Shown here one piece after another: positions 52,112-62,876 of a DNA stretch of 64,000 nucleotides. A program made the translations under genes and the position numbers. Source of the stretch: Pleionea litopenaei (GTDB lineage Bacteria; Pseudomonadota; Gammaproteobacteria; Enterobacterales; Kangiellaceae). Where the stretch lies: the NCBI RefSeq assembly GCF_031198435.1, contig NZ_CP133548.1, forward strand, positions 992,001 to 1,056,000, in the 5' to 3' direction. The notes beneath the pieces were generated by a model. The model saw only the letters and a program-made list of their open reading frames with translations, did not search any database and was not told the origin of the DNA. Position 1 is the first letter of the stretch; each line of letters starts with the position of its first letter.

Positions 52112-53608
52112 ATGAGCAACTATTTTTCAGAACTGTCTTTCCGAGAGCAACGCCAACAACTAGGCCAATGTCGCTTTATGTCGAGAGAAGAGTTTCGAGA
52201 TGGATGCGAAGTGCTGAAAGATAAAAGTATCGTCATTGTTGGCTGTGGTGCTCAAGGACTGAATCAAGGATTAAATATGCGAGATTCAGGGCTTAAGGTC
52301 AGCTACGCATTGCGAAACTCCGCTATTGAAAGTAAAAACACCTCTTTCCAACGAGCAAACTCTCATGGCTTTGCCGTTGGACGCTATGAAGATTTAATAC
52401 CTAATGCTGACCTGGTATATAACCTCACCCCTGACAAACAACACGCTGACGTTGTTCATCAACTGATGTCACTAATGAAAAAGAATTCGGTATTAGCCTA
52501 TTCTCACGGATTTAACATCGTTGAGCAGAATCAATCCATTCGTGATGATATAACGGTTGTGATGTGCGCGCCAAAATGCCCAGGAACGGAAGTGCGAGAG
52601 GAATACAAACGAGGGTTTGGTGTTCCCACGTTAATAGCGGCGCATCCAAACCACGACCCAAGTAACCTTGGGTTAGTGATTGCAAAAGCGCTTGCTTCCG
52701 CAACTGGAGGCGATCGCGCAGGCGTTTTAGAATCATCTTTTGTCGCAGAAGTTAAATCCGACTTGATGGGAGAGCAAACCATTTTATGTGGAATGCTACA
52801 AACGGCTTCTATACTCGCATTTGAAAAAATGGTCGATGCAAAAATCGATGCAGGCTACGCAGCAAAGCTCATTCAACAGGGTCTCGAAACCATTACAGAA
52901 GCATTAAAAATCGGCGGGATCACCCACATGATGGATCGTCTCGATAATCCATCAAAGATTGTTGCGTTTGACTTATCCGAACAAGTGAAACGCTTATTAG
53001 CACCGCTATTTTATCAACATATGGATGATATTTTATCGGGTCGTTTTTCATCCGAAATGATGGACGATTGGAAAAATAATGATCGCGCTCTACTAACCTG
53101 GCGCGAACAAACCGCGGCTAGCGCTTTCGAGAAAGCTCCGAATAGTGATGAATATATTAATGAACAAGAATATTTTGACAAAGGCATTTTACTCGTTGCG
53201 TTAGTCAAAGCCGGCGTTGAATTAGCCTTTGATGTGATGGTTGAATCCGGAATTTTACCCGAGTCAGCTTATTATGAATCGTTACATGAAACGCCACTAA
53301 TCGCGAATACTATTGCACGTAAGCGATTGTATGAAATGAATGTGGTGATTTCAGACACGGCGGAGTATGGAAATTACTTGTTCGCAAACCGCGCCGTTCC
53401 GCTGTTAAGAGAACAATTAATGCCAAACATCAGCACTCAATTGATCGGACACAAACTCGATCTAAGTTCATTAGCGGTCGACAATCAAAAGCTTGTTGAT
53501 ATCAACCAAAAAATTCGACAGCACCCTGTTGAACGAATAGGAGCTCAACTACGCGGATACATGACCGATATGAAAGCGATAGTGCAATCGGAAACTAAGA
53601 CAAGTTAG
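52112..53608 (+). CDS. ilvC: Ketol-acid reductoisomerase IlvC (class II)
   Basis: This is the long, enteric-type enzyme (498 residues) with two C-terminal domains. The NADPH fold is [20 protein letters not shown] and the Mg-binding region includes [14 protein letters not shown]. It converts acetolactate to dihydroxyisovalerate in valine and isoleucine synthesis. It is divergent from ilvY, the usual arrangement, and ends with a T-tailed terminator, so ilvIH is transcribed separately. Confidence 0.97.
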   Translation: MSNYFSELSFREQRQQLGQCRFMSREEFRDGCEVLKDKSIVIVGCGAQGLNQGLNMRDSGLKVSYALRNSAIESKNTSFQRANSHGFAVGRYEDLIPNADLVYNLTPDKQHADVVHQLMSLMKKNSVLAYSHGFNIVEQNQSIRDDITVVMCAPKCPGTEVREEYKRGFGVPTLIAAHPNHDPSNLGLVIAKALASATGGDRAGVLESSFVAEVKSDLMGEQTILCGMLQTASILAFEKMVDAKIDAGYAAKLIQQGLETITEALKIGGITHMMDRLDNPSKIVAFDLSEQVKRLLAPLFYQHMDDILSGRFSSEMMDDWKNNDRALLTWREQTAASAFEKAPNSDEYINEQEYFDKGILLVALVKAGVELAFDVMVESGILPESAYYESLHETPLIANTIARKRLYEMNVVISDTAEYGNYLFANRAVPLLREQLMPNISTQLIGHKLDLSSLAVDNQKLVDINQKIRQHPVERIGAQLRGYMTDMKAIVQSETKTS

Positions 53609-53651
53609 AGTGCAAAATAGATTGACTTCCCAATCTGCAATTGCTCAGTTC

Positions 53652-53678
53652 GCCCTACAGAAATGTAGGGCTTTTTTT
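53652..53678 (+). terminator. Rho-independent terminator of ilvC
   Basis: GCCCTACA (53652-53659) pairs with TGTAGGGC (53664-53671) around GAAA and is followed by seven T. It separates ilvC from ilvI. Confidence 0.93.
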
Positions 53679-53719
53679 CAATAAGTTCTACTCTCGCCTT
53701 GCCATAACAAGGGTAAACA

Positions 53720-55486
53720 ATGGATACGTCGAATACCTTACAAAGAGATGTCTCAGGCCAAACCTCTGCATTCCAAGAAACGTTATTTTCTGGTGCAGAG
53801 TTAGTTATTAAAACATTACAAGATCTCGATGTTAAACTATTGTTCGGTTATCCCGGCGGTGCTGTTTTGGATATATATGATGCACTATTCGCGCAATCAA
53901 GTATTCAACATATATTGGTTCGTCATGAACAAGCTGCAGTGCACGCTGCCGATGGTTATGCAAGAGCAACTGGGAAAGTGGGTACCGTTTTAGTCACCTC
54001 AGGACCAGGAGCAACCAATACTATTACAGGCATTGCTACCGCGTATATGGATTCTATTCCCTTGGTAATACTCTCGGGTCAAGTTGCCACACACCTAATT
54101 GGAGAAGATGCTTTTCAAGAAACCGATATGATCGGCTGCTCGCGACCAATTGTGAAGCACAGTTTTGTTGTGACCGATCCAGCTGAGATTCCCTCGATCA
54201 TTGCAAAAGCCTATTATTTAGCGAGCACGGGCCGGCCAGGCCCCGTCGTTATTGACTTACCCAAAAACATCGCGTCGCAAATAAAAGCGACACCTTATTT
54301 GCCCGCTCAAGAGACACGAATTCGATCATACAACCCAACACTAAAAGGTCACCCAAAACAAATTAAAAAAGCCATTAGAGCATTTAACGAGGCCCATCGC
54401 CCAATCTTCTATATTGGAGGTGGAATTGTTAATGCAGCACACAGCTTTCGACAACTTGCTGAAAAACTTCACGTACCGGTTACAAGTACTCTGATGGGAC
54501 TGGGCTCCTTTCCAGGAAACCATGAGCAGTTTTTAGGCATGCTAGGAATGCACGGAACTTTCGAGGCCAACAAAGCCATGGCTAATGCAGATTTAATTAT
54601 TTGCTTTGGCGCTAGATTCGACGATCGAGTAACGAACAACACCGAAAAGTTTTGCCCGAATGCAACCATTATTCACGTTGATATTGACCCCGCATCGATT
54701 TCTAAAACCGTCACTGCGGATATTCCAATTGTCGGCAGTTGCGACAAAGTCGTCCAACAATTTCTAGAGTTAATTGATCGGGCGCGTTTAAAACCCATCA
54801 AAGAGCGAGTCGAAACATGGTGGCAACAAATTGAGCAGTGGAGAAAGATCCGCTGCTTGAAATACGAGAAAGGCGCTCATATTAAACCTCAAGAGGTCAT
54901 TGAAACACTCGCCGAGCTCACTGATGCGAACGCATTTGTCACTTCAGATGTCGGTCAGCACCAGATGTTTACAGCTCTGTATTACCCATTTAATCGACCT
55001 AGACAATGGATAAATTCTGGCGGACTAGGAACCATGGGATTTGGGTTGCCTGCTGCCATTGGTGTTCAACTTGCTTATCCAGAACAAAACGTTTTATGCA
55101 TAACGGGCGATGGAAGCATTCAAATGAATATTCAGGAGCTCTCAACCTGTCTTGAATACGGTTTGCCCATTAAAGTCATTTCGCTAAATAACCAATCTCT
55201 CGGAATGGTTAGACAATGGCAAGATATGATTTATCAAGCAAGGCATTCTCAGTCGTATATGAATGCGTTACCTGACTTTGTACGACTGGCAGAAGCTTAC
55301 GGTCATGTTGGCATCCGTATTGAAGATCCTTGTGATTTAAAAGACAAACTTGAATTTGCGCTGTCGTTGAAAGAACAACTTGTGTTCATCGATATTCTAG
55401 TTGATGCCGAAGAGCACGTATACCCTATGCAAATTAAGGGCGGAGCCATTGACGATATGATTTTATGCAAGCAGACAAAACAATGA
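53720..55486 (+). CDS. ilvI: Acetolactate synthase large subunit
   Basis: This 588-residue ThDP enzyme forms acetolactate from pyruvate, the first shared step of branched-chain amino acid synthesis. Marks: [15 protein letters not shown], the catalytic Glu in [20 protein letters not shown]-region [12 protein letters not shown] and the ThDP/Mg site [12 protein letters not shown] regulatory subunit gene overlaps its end by four bases (ATGA). AAGGGT precedes the ATG by about seven bases. No leader peptide or attenuator is seen in the 110 bases before it. Confidence 0.95.
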   Translation: MDTSNTLQRDVSGQTSAFQETLFSGAELVIKTLQDLDVKLLFGYPGGAVLDIYDALFAQSSIQHILVRHEQAAVHAADGYARATGKVGTVLVTSGPGATNTITGIATAYMDSIPLVILSGQVATHLIGEDAFQETDMIGCSRPIVKHSFVVTDPAEIPSIIAKAYYLASTGRPGPVVIDLPKNIASQIKATPYLPAQETRIRSYNPTLKGHPKQIKKAIRAFNEAHRPIFYIGGGIVNAAHSFRQLAEKLHVPVTSTLMGLGSFPGNHEQFLGMLGMHGTFEANKAMANADLIICFGARFDDRVTNNTEKFCPNATIIHVDIDPASISKTVTADIPIVGSCDKVVQQFLELIDRARLKPIKERVETWWQQIEQWRKIRCLKYEKGAHIKPQEVIETLAELTDANAFVTSDVGQHQMFTALYYPFNRPRQWINSGGLGTMGFGLPAAIGVQLAYPEQNVLCITGDGSIQMNIQELSTCLEYGLPIKVISLNNQSLGMVRQWQDMIYQARHSQSYMNALPDFVRLAEAYGHVGIRIEDPCDLKDKLEFALSLKEQLVFIDILVDAEEHVYPMQIKGGAIDDMILCKQTKQ

Positions 55487-56007
55487 AACGAGTTATTTCA
55501 ATCTTAATGGAAAATCAGCCTGGCGCTCTTTCACGAATTACAGGCCTCTTTTCACAAAGAGGATTCAATATTGATAGTTTGTGCGTTGCAAAAACCGATG
55601 ATCCTACTCTATCTAGACTGACCATAGCGACCAGTGGCGACGAGCGAGTTCTTGAACAAATCATAAAACAAGTTAATAAACTGATTGATGTTCTGCGGGT
55701 ATCTAACCTTACGGAGAAACCTCATATCGAAAGAGAGTTGGTGATAGTGAAAGTTAATTGCCATCGAGGTAGTCATCGAGACGAAATTCTAAGGTTGGCA
55801 AAAATTTTCAGTGCACCAATCATCGACGTAACATCAACGACCTTTATTTTGCAATTTGTAGGCGCTCCGATTGAACGGATAGCCTTTCTAAGTGCTTTAG
55901 CTGAAACGTCCGAAATCATTGAACTCGCTCGCTCTGGCATCGTAGGAATTCAAAAAGGCAAGCGTACCCTAGACGCAAATCGCTCGGTAATGGATATTTC
56001 GGCGTAA
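55483..56007 (+). CDS. ilvH: Acetolactate synthase small regulatory subunit
   Basis: This 174-residue protein has an N-terminal ACT domain ([32 protein letters not shown]) that binds valine for feedback inhibition, followed by the small-subunit C-terminal domain ([23 protein letters not shown]). I start at the ATG overlapping the ilvI TGA; it aligns with E. coli IlvH. A slightly longer frame begins inside ilvI. Confidence 0.95.
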   Translation: MKRVISILMENQPGALSRITGLFSQRGFNIDSLCVAKTDDPTLSRLTIATSGDERVLEQIIKQVNKLIDVLRVSNLTEKPHIERELVIVKVNCHRGSHRDEILRLAKIFSAPIIDVTSTTFILQFVGAPIERIAFLSALAETSEIIELARSGIVGIQKGKRTLDANRSVMDISA

Positions 56008-56134
56008 AAGTTAGACAAAAGGCTACTAAAACCTCAATAGCTTGTTCAAAAAACATACTGAACGAACAAAGAGAGTTGGCAGCGCTTAGAATCCTTTGTA
56101 AACTGCAGAAAATAAATTCTAAACGTTAATCGTT

Positions 56135-56851
56135 GTGTCCTATTTATTTAGTTTTAGTTTATTGTATTCCATCAAACTTTTAGCCTTGCTCTTTTATCGC
56201 TTTGACGTTCAATGGTTGAGCCAAAGAACCGTTAAGCACTATCCAAACGTTAGGCTAATGGTCTTATTAAATCATACAAGTTTGTATGAACCTCTTTTCG
56301 TTCGTCTAGCGCCTTACAAATTAATAAAAAACATTAGCAAACACCTTATCGTTCCCGGGGCAGATATCACAACAAAGCGTCCCATTGTTGGCAAACTTTT
56401 TCGCTCTTTATTACCTGGAATCATTCCAATCTCTCGCAAACGCGATGATTCTTGGGCTTATTTTTTAGAGCAAATCGCTCCCGACTCATTTGTTGCTATC
56501 TTGCCAGAAGGAAGAATGAAACGGAAAGATGGTCTCGACAAATTTGGTAAGCCGATGACGGTTCGAGGTGGGGTTGCCGATGTTTTAGAAAAACTCAAAC
56601 AAGGCGATATATTATTTGTGTACAGCGGAGGATTACATCATGTGCAGATTCCGGGACAAAAATTGCCTAGAATATTTCGAACGATTAAAGCCAACCTCGA
56701 GCTCATCGATATCAATGAATATAAGAAAAGTATCCATCAACTATCCGGCGACAGCTTTAAAGATAAAGTGATTGCCGATATGCAATGGCGATTGAATCAT
56801 AAACTGCCCTATTGCGCCCAGCAACCTCATCAGTCTGACGAAGACAGCTGA
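56135..56851 (+). CDS. PlsC-like lysophospholipid acyltransferase family protein
   Basis: This 238-residue protein has an N-terminal membrane-associated segment (YLFSFSLLYSIKLLALLFY) and the acyltransferase blocks: NHTSLYEP near residues 45-52 and LPEGRMKRKDG near 130-140. Block I usually reads HxxxxD; here the acidic residue is Glu (HTSLYE). The second block is regular. It starts with GTG and has no good ribosome site. It stands alone between ilvH and leuB. The substrate is unknown; loss of activity cannot be excluded. Confidence 0.8.
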   Translation: MSYLFSFSLLYSIKLLALLFYRFDVQWLSQRTVKHYPNVRLMVLLNHTSLYEPLFVRLAPYKLIKNISKHLIVPGADITTKRPIVGKLFRSLLPGIIPISRKRDDSWAYFLEQIAPDSFVAILPEGRMKRKDGLDKFGKPMTVRGGVADVLEKLKQGDILFVYSGGLHHVQIPGQKLPRIFRTIKANLELIDINEYKKSIHQLSGDSFKDKVIADMQWRLNHKLPYCAQQPHQSDEDS

Positions 56852-56891
56852 GCATCGGTCATGCTGTCTTTTTAAACTTTGTTTAAGATCT

Positions 56892-56950
56892 TTACTTAAC
56901 TTTAAACTCGTTACTTAACCTCAAACTCTGTACTTAGCTTTAAATTCTTC
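56892..56950 (+). repeat. Degenerate 19-20 bp tandem repeats before the leuB end
   Basis: TTACTTAACTTTAAACTCG, TTACTTAACCTCAAACTCTG and TACTTAGCTTTAAATTCTTC follow one another. The last copy touches the leuB stop codon, so the array may derive from the gene's 3' end. Confidence 0.6.
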
Positions 56951-58046
56951 AGTTTAATAGCTTTGCTAAATTACCAATCACTTGATCACCCATTTCAGCG
57001 GTCCCTACCCAATCTTGCCGCGATAAGTCAGCAGTACGAAATCCCTGGGTTAAAGTCATGGCAACGGCTTTTTCAATTAATTCCGCATATTTGGGTTGCT
57101 GCAAACTGTGCTTGAACATTAATGCAACAGAAAGCAACATGGCGAGCGGATTCGCTTTGTTTTGCCCTGCAATGTCTGGGGCAGACCCATGAACAGGCTC
57201 ATACATACCTTTACGATTGATATCTAGGCTCGCCGAAGGCAACATCCCAATTGAGCCAGTCAACATTGCTGCGATGTCAGATAAAATATCGCCAAACATA
57301 TTACCGGTGACAACCACATCAAATTGCTTCGGCTGTCTAACGAGCTGCATCGCGGCATTATCAACATACATATGAGTTAAAGTCACTTCAGGGTATTCTT
57401 CGGCAACTTGATTAAATACGTCGCGCCATAACTCAGTTACTTCTAGTACATTGGCTTTATCGACAGAACACAATTGACGACCTCGAGTCATTGCCGTTTT
57501 AAAGGCGACATGAGCAATACGTCTAATTTCAGATTCCGAATACCGATAAGTATTAATACCTACTTTTTCCCCACCTTCTTCAAATACGCCTCTTGGGTGT
57601 CCAAAATAGATGCCACCGGTTAGCTCTCGAATGATTAAAATATCTAAGTCACTGACCAACTCGGCTTTTAAACTTGAAGCGGATGCTAATTCAGGTGAGA
57701 CTATCGCTGGTCGTAAATTTGCAAAAAGCTCAAGCTCTGAACGTAATCTCAGCAGTGCTTTTTCTGGGCGAACAGAAATATCTAACGACTCCCATTTAGG
57801 GCCGCCAACGGCGCCGAGCAAAACCGCATCGGCCTGTTTAGCTAATGACAGTGTTTCCTCTGGTAGTGGCGTTCCAGTTTGATCGTACGCAGCTCCTCCA
57901 ACTAATGCAGAGCTCAGTTCTAAATTTAGTTCGGTATTAGCATTTATGAACTGCAATAGCTTTTCGGCCTCTGTCATAATTTCAATTCCGATACCATCAC
58001 CGGGAAGCAATAACAGTTTACTGACCTTAGACACGTGAGTACTCAT
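56949..58046 (-). CDS. leuB: 3-isopropylmalate dehydrogenase LeuB
   Basis: This 365-residue NAD-dependent enzyme acts in leucine synthesis. [13 protein letters not shown] opens the fold, and [30 protein letters not shown] and [16 protein letters not shown] hold substrate and Mg ligands. GGAG lies six bases before the ATG. It follows leuD by three bases. leuA is not in the window, so isopropylmalate synthase must be elsewhere. Confidence 0.97.
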   Translation of the reverse strand: MSTHVSKVSKLLLLPGDGIGIEIMTEAEKLLQFINANTELNLELSSALVGGAAYDQTGTPLPEETLSLAKQADAVLLGAVGGPKWESLDISVRPEKALLRLRSELELFANLRPAIVSPELASASSLKAELVSDLDILIIRELTGGIYFGHPRGVFEEGGEKVGINTYRYSESEIRRIAHVAFKTAMTRGRQLCSVDKANVLEVTELWRDVFNQVAEEYPEVTLTHMYVDNAAMQLVRQPKQFDVVVTGNMFGDILSDIAAMLTGSIGMLPSASLDINRKGMYEPVHGSAPDIAGQNKANPLAMLLSVALMFKHSLQQPKYAELIEKAVAMTLTQGFRTADLSRQDWVGTAEMGDQVIGNLAKLLN

Positions 58047-58049
58047 ATT

Positions 58050-58730
58050 TTACTCCGAAACAATCGCATTAAATAACCAAGGAAACCGCTTCTGATATTG
58101 CTTTTCAAAAGCGTCAATTAACTCCGCTTGCTGTAGAGTTACGCCAATATCATCCAAACCTTTTAACAAAGCATTTTTCCTAGTTGGTGAAATATCAAAC
58201 GTATATTTAAATAGCCGTTCTCGATCTGCACTATCACTAGGCTCATTAAAAAACTCTAAAGATTGCTCGACAAGGTCGACGTCACACCAAAGTCCCTTGT
58301 CTTGTTCTAATTCAAATAATCGGTTCACTGCCTCTTGTGAAAGACACACAGGAAGTATTCCATTTTTAAAGCAATTGTTATAAAAAATATCGGCAAAGCT
58401 CGGAGCAATCAGCACTTTAAAACCGTAATCTTCCAATGCCCATGGAGCATGCTCTCGGCTAGAGCCACAACCAAAGTTCTCTTGCGCCATCAGTATGGCG
58501 GCATTTTTGAATTGTGCTTGATTAAGAACAAAGGATGGGTTTAAGGGACGGCCTTCGTTCGGTTTATCCGGAGCTCCTTGATCTAAATATCGCCATTCAT
58601 CGAATAAGTTGGGTCCAAATCCACTGCGCTTGATCGACTTTAAAAACTGTTTAGGAATAATTGCATCAGTATCGACATTGGCTCGATTTAACGGAACGAC
58701 TCGTGAAGACAAAGAGTTGAATGCTTTCAT
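58050..58730 (-). CDS. leuD: Isopropylmalate isomerase small subunit LeuD
   Basis: This is the 226-residue swivel-domain subunit of the leucine aconitase-like enzyme. [19 protein letters not shown] and [19 protein letters not shown] are diagnostic. I start at MKAFNSL, where GGAGG stands seven bases upstream and the ATG shares a base with the leuC TAA. Confidence 0.96.
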   Translation of the reverse strand: MKAFNSLSSRVVPLNRANVDTDAIIPKQFLKSIKRSGFGPNLFDEWRYLDQGAPDKPNEGRPLNPSFVLNQAQFKNAAILMAQENFGCGSSREHAPWALEDYGFKVLIAPSFADIFYNNCFKNGILPVCLSQEAVNRLFELEQDKGLWCDVDLVEQSLEFFNEPSDSADRERLFKYTFDISPTRKNALLKGLDDIGVTLQQAELIDAFEKQYQKRFPWLFNAIVSE

Positions 58731-60166
58731 TAAGCTACCTCCTGCTTTTGTTGCCAATTTCGTACATCAACAAAATGGCCATTAATTGCTGCAGCGGCTG
58801 CCATTTGAGGACTCACTAAATGAGTTCGTCCACCTTGGCCTTGTCGCCCTTCAAAGTTTCGATTCGAAGTCGATGCACAGCGTTCACCCGGTGCTAACCG
58901 GTCAGCATTCATGGCTAAACACATAGAGCATCCTGGTTCACGCCACTCAAAACCGGCTTGCAAAAATATTTGATCAAGGCCTTCGGCTTCTGCTTGTTGT
59001 TTCACCAAACCTGAACCAGGAACAACCATCGCGAGTTGAATAGAATTGGCCACTCGATGGCCTCTAACAACCTCCGCGGCCGCTCTAAGATCTTCAATTC
59101 TGGAATTTGTACACGAACCGATGAATACTTTATCTAAACCGATATCTCGCCAAGATTGGCCGGCGCTTAAACCCATGTAATCAAGTGCTCCTTGATAACC
59201 ACTTCGCTTAACCGGGTTTTCAATAGATTCTGGATCTGGAATGGTTTGCGACACTGAAATAACCATTTCAGGAGACGTTCCCCAACTGACCTGCGGTTCG
59301 AGAACACTGACATCAATGTCCACCACTCGGTCAAACTCGGCTTCCTCATCCGAGCGCAACTGCAACCAATCGTTGACGGCAGCATCCCAATGCACACCCG
59401 TCGGCGCAAAGGGTCTATTTTTAACGTACTCGATGGTCTTTTCATCAACCGCTATCAACCCTACTCGAGCACCGGCTTCTATCGCCATGTTGCACACCGT
59501 CATTCGACCTTCCATCGTCAACTGTGAAATTGCGTCGCCAGAAAATTCAATCGCAAAGCCTGTGCCACCATTGGTTCCAATGTGAGCAATGGTCGCCAAG
59601 ATAAGGTCTTTCGCAGTCACCATTGAATTGAGTTGCCCGACATATCGAATGAGCATATTTTTGGACTTTTGTTGTCGAAGTGTTTGCGTTGCCAAAACAT
59701 GCTCAACTTCTGACGTTCCAATACCGAATGCTAGTGCCCCAAAGGCTCCATGTGTCGCAGTATGGGAGTCGCCACAAACAATGGTCATTCCTGGCAAAGT
59801 GGCACCTTGTTCTGGGCCGATGACATGAACAATGCCCTGTCGCTCATCCGTCATATCAAATTGAGTAATGCCAAACGAACGGCAGTTATCATCTAACGTT
59901 TGCACTTGAATTCGTGACGTTAAATCGCTGATCCCTTGCGCTCTATTTTGTGTAGGAACATTGTGATCGGGTACGGCTAAGTTGGCCCCAGGTCGTCGTG
60001 GTTGGCGGTCAGCCAAACGCAATCCTTCAAAAGCCTGTGGAGACGTTACTTCATGGAGCAATTGACGATCGATATATAAAAGAGATGTCCCATCACCGCT
60101 CTGTTCGATACAGTGTCTTTGCCATAACTTATCATATAACGTCTGTGGTCGATTTGATTGTCCCAT
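58730..60166 (-). CDS. leuC: Isopropylmalate isomerase large subunit LeuC
   Basis: This 478-residue aconitase-type subunit binds a 4Fe-4S cluster. Marks: [36 protein letters not shown] and [13 protein letters not shown] with the cluster Cys residues. It is the first gene of leuCDB, with a divergent LysR regulator 168 bases away and a perfect operator-like dyad between them. The length is normal. Confidence 0.97.
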   Translation of the reverse strand: MGQSNRPQTLYDKLWQRHCIEQSGDGTSLLYIDRQLLHEVTSPQAFEGLRLADRQPRRPGANLAVPDHNVPTQNRAQGISDLTSRIQVQTLDDNCRSFGITQFDMTDERQGIVHVIGPEQGATLPGMTIVCGDSHTATHGAFGALAFGIGTSEVEHVLATQTLRQQKSKNMLIRYVGQLNSMVTAKDLILATIAHIGTNGGTGFAIEFSGDAISQLTMEGRMTVCNMAIEAGARVGLIAVDEKTIEYVKNRPFAPTGVHWDAAVNDWLQLRSDEEAEFDRVVDIDVSVLEPQVSWGTSPEMVISVSQTIPDPESIENPVKRSGYQGALDYMGLSAGQSWRDIGLDKVFIGSCTNSRIEDLRAAAEVVRGHRVANSIQLAMVVPGSGLVKQQAEAEGLDQIFLQAGFEWREPGCSMCLAMNADRLAPGERCASTSNRNFEGRQGQGGRTHLVSPQMAAAAAINGHFVDVRNWQQKQEVA

Positions 60167-60276
60167 GTCACTGCCTCTTATTCCGTCGCGGTTAAATCTA
60201 AAGTGCTTATTGTTGGATTCAACCTACTTTAACGATGAGCAATCGATAATACAAATTCATTATTTTTATACATTTC

Positions 60277-60291
60277 ATTCCAATTTGGAAT
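60277..60291. promoter_or_regulatory. LysR-type operator between leuC and its divergent regulator
   Basis: ATTCCAATTTGGAAT is a perfect 15-base palindrome around a central T and contains TTCCAATTTGGAA, the T-N11-A form of LysR-type boxes. It lies 111 bases before leuC and 44 before the LysR gene. Confidence 0.65.
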
Positions 60292-60334
60292 ACTGTATGT
60301 TTTGTGAGTGAATTAATGTAATCGGAATAAATCG

Positions 60335-61213
60335 ATGGACCCGGTGACCCTAGAAATCTTTCTTGCTGTGGCACGGCTACAATCGTTTAGTCAGGCAGCA
60401 GAAAATTTATACATGACACAACCAGCTGTCAGTAAGCGCATTGCTGCTTTAGAGACTAAACTAGGCAGCCGACTGTTTGATCGAGTTGGACATAACATCC
60501 AATTAACGGCCGCAGGTTCATTAATGCAAAAGCACGCTCGTGAAATCTTGCAGCAGGTCGCATTTGCTAAACAAGCTATTCAAAATCTCTCTGGAGAGCC
60601 AAGCGGTCCACTGCAGATTGCGACAGGCCACCATATCGGATTCCACCGTTTACCAGCTTCCATAAAAAGGCTGTCACAGCGTTACCCCAACATTGAGCTC
60701 GATATTCGCTTTATGGACTCTGAGGAAGCTTACCAAGGTATCTTAGAGGGAAACCTAGAGTGTGCGGTGCTAACCTTACCGGAGCACCCGCTCAAGCAAG
60801 TGGTCAGCTATCCAATTTGGAAGGATGAACTCGCGTTATTTTGCGCAATAGACCACCCTCTTGCTAACCTTGAATTAGCCGACCTTAAAGACTTGCTACA
60901 GTTCCCCATCATTTTGCCGGAAAAGCACACCTTTACTCGGCAGCAAATCACGGGGTATTTCGCCAGCCATGGGTTGCCGTTACCCGAAGTCAAAACGGGA
61001 GATTACCTCGAAACCATTCGAGTGTTGGTTGAATGTGGTTTAGGTTGGAGCCTGCTTCCTAAGCGGCTAAAAACCAAGAACTTGCACTGTATTTCGGTGA
61101 AAAGCTTCCAACTATCACGATCTCTGGGCTTGATACACCACGAAAAACGCCCACTATCGGTGGCAGGAAAGGCTTTCTTGAACGAATTAACTGAAAATAG
61201 TTATGAAGATTGA
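60335..61213 (+). CDS. LysR-type regulator divergent from leuCDB
   Basis: This 292-residue LysR-type protein has an N-terminal HTH (SFSQAAENLYMTQPAVSKRI) and a periplasmic-binding-like effector domain (HHIGFHRLPASIKRL, GLGWSLLPKRL). It is divergent from leuCDB, with a perfect LysR-type dyad between, so it probably controls leucine genes and its own. It is not clearly LeuO, which is usually longer. The effector could be a leucine pathway intermediate; that is inference. Confidence 0.9.
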   Translation: MDPVTLEIFLAVARLQSFSQAAENLYMTQPAVSKRIAALETKLGSRLFDRVGHNIQLTAAGSLMQKHAREILQQVAFAKQAIQNLSGEPSGPLQIATGHHIGFHRLPASIKRLSQRYPNIELDIRFMDSEEAYQGILEGNLECAVLTLPEHPLKQVVSYPIWKDELALFCAIDHPLANLELADLKDLLQFPIILPEKHTFTRQQITGYFASHGLPLPEVKTGDYLETIRVLVECGLGWSLLPKRLKTKNLHCISVKSFQLSRSLGLIHHEKRPLSVAGKAFLNELTENSYED

Positions 61214-61291
61214 GATATCAGGAAGAAAAGTAGTCGATTCGTTCGAAGGAGTCGCCCAATTAGACGACTTTATTAAAACCAATTTAGTAGG

Positions 61292-61504
61292 TTAAATATC
61301 CATTGCTCTGCCAGTAATCGTCAAGCGCACCATCTTGCGACGATCATTTTGTTGCCGGCGGTCGATTCCTGAACGCATATCAGGAACGGTTATCGAGCGG
61401 CCTTTGAATTGTCGTCGGTCAATACCCGTACGACGATCTTCTCCTCGACGCTCAACAGCAACGCTGGACCATTCTACATCATCTTTGTCGGTTACTTCGC
61501 TCAT
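61292..61504 (-). CDS. Small DRR-repeat protein, 70 residues
   Basis: The product is highly charged and has a repeated Arg motif: EDRRTGIDRRQF and later SGIDRRQQNDRRKM, four DRR in all. No membrane span or signal peptide is seen. Arg-rich DRR motifs of this kind occur in small proteins of marine gammaproteobacteria, of unknown function, and might bind RNA, DNA or acidic lipids. GAGTG lies about eight bases before the ATG. Confidence 0.6.
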   Translation of the reverse strand: MSEVTDKDDVEWSSVAVERRGEDRRTGIDRRQFKGRSITVPDMRSGIDRRQQNDRRKMVRLTITGRAMDI

Positions 61505-61732
61505 GTTTTCACTCTAGCTCTTAACATACAGATATTATAGTACGAACAACAGTAAATGATGAACCACTTCTCAATTTTAAATATTATCCTCCAAATACTT
61601 GAACAAAGCGTAGGGGTAAGGGAAATCCAGCGCTAGACTAATTAATAAGGTTAAAGCGTTGACCGACAACCATAGGGAAATATTGATAAAAATAATAAGG
61701 TCGCAGTATCAGCAACAGGCAATGGGGCGAAA

Positions 61733-62857
61733 ATGGCAATATTTCATCAGTATAACCCTTCTCGCGAACAAGCGTTGGAAATTGAAAATCAACGCTTAAA
61801 GTCGCTGTTAGACTCATTGGTTGAAAAGGCCGAATTAAATCAGAAAACCTATGGCAAATTCCAACGCTTGGAATTTGAATTGCTGCATACTGCACATCTA
61901 CCTTTTTTATTGAACAAATTAACCACTGACTTTAAGCAACAACTCGATGTAGAACACATTAGCTTGATGCTTTACGATCCCTACGATACCTTCCAAGAAA
62001 TATTAGAGAGCATTTACCCAGATGTGGCAGTATCGAATGTTATGTTTACTAAAGATGCAACCCAATTTGATGCCATTTATCAATCTAGATTAGAGCCTCA
62101 AATTCGACAAACTAACCGATTTTTAAGTCAGATTCTTTTCTCGCGAGAGGCAACGGTGCGTTCGTTCTTAACGCTACCATTATTGCGAAATAATTTAATC
62201 ATTGGCAGTTATCACCTTGGCAGTGTTAATCAACAGCGCTTCACGCCAGAGATGTCGACAGACTTTTATGCGCACTTCGCGCAAATTGTATCCATTTGTC
62301 TTGAGAATACAGCGAACACAGAACACCTAAAACACTTGAGTCTAATTGATCCTCTCACCAAAACCAAAAATCGACGCTGTCTTTATCAGTCTCTCGAAAA
62401 AGAATTAGCAAGAGCCGATCGAAACATGTTACCCCTGTCGTGTTTGTTTATCGACATCGATCACTTTAAACGTATCAATGACCAATATGGCCACACCATT
62501 GGCGATAGAGTTCTTGAGCACATTGCTCAAATCATACAGCCTAATTTGCGAGCAACGGATCTCTTGGCTCGATTTGGCGGAGAAGAATTTACGGCAGTGT
62601 TGCCTAACTGCGACGAGCATGTCGCTGAAAAAATATCTGAGCGAATTCGTCATATGATTGGTAATCAAGTATTTTCTTCAAATGATGAAACTAAATTTAA
62701 TATTACCTGCTCTATCGGAATCACCACATGGAATCCTGCGAGACACACAGGTAGCAAAGAATCATTAGTTGATTCTATCATTCGTATCGCCGATGATGCT
62801 CTCTATGAGGCTAAGTCAGCTGGACGAAATCGCTGCGTATGGAAAGCCTTTCATTAA
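61733..62857 (+). CDS. Diguanylate cyclase with an N-terminal GAF-like (DUF484) domain
   Basis: This 374-residue protein opens with a coiled coil (RLKSLLDSLVEKAELNQ), then a GAF-like sensor domain of DUF484 type to about residue 200, and a GGDEF domain from about 205. The active motif is RFGGEEF and an inhibitory site RATD lies before it, so c-di-GMP synthesis with product feedback is expected. There are no membrane spans. It is next to pdxB, convergent. The PilZ protein at 0.6 kb may be one of many targets. Confidence 0.92.
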   Translation: MAIFHQYNPSREQALEIENQRLKSLLDSLVEKAELNQKTYGKFQRLEFELLHTAHLPFLLNKLTTDFKQQLDVEHISLMLYDPYDTFQEILESIYPDVAVSNVMFTKDATQFDAIYQSRLEPQIRQTNRFLSQILFSREATVRSFLTLPLLRNNLIIGSYHLGSVNQQRFTPEMSTDFYAHFAQIVSICLENTANTEHLKHLSLIDPLTKTKNRRCLYQSLEKELARADRNMLPLSCLFIDIDHFKRINDQYGHTIGDRVLEHIAQIIQPNLRATDLLARFGGEEFTAVLPNCDEHVAEKISERIRHMIGNQVFSSNDETKFNITCSIGITTWNPARHTGSKESLVDSIIRIADDALYEAKSAGRNRCVWKAFH

Positions 62858-62876
62858 ACAGATGGGCATTGAATTT

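Noticed and set aside
53609-53719. Leader peptide or attenuator before ilvI
   Set aside because: The interval is filled by the ilvC terminator and a short spacer; no run of Leu/Ile/Val codons is seen.
61203-61295. 30-residue ORF overlapping the end of the LysR gene
   Set aside because: It has no ribosome site and overlaps both neighbours; too little to support a gene.
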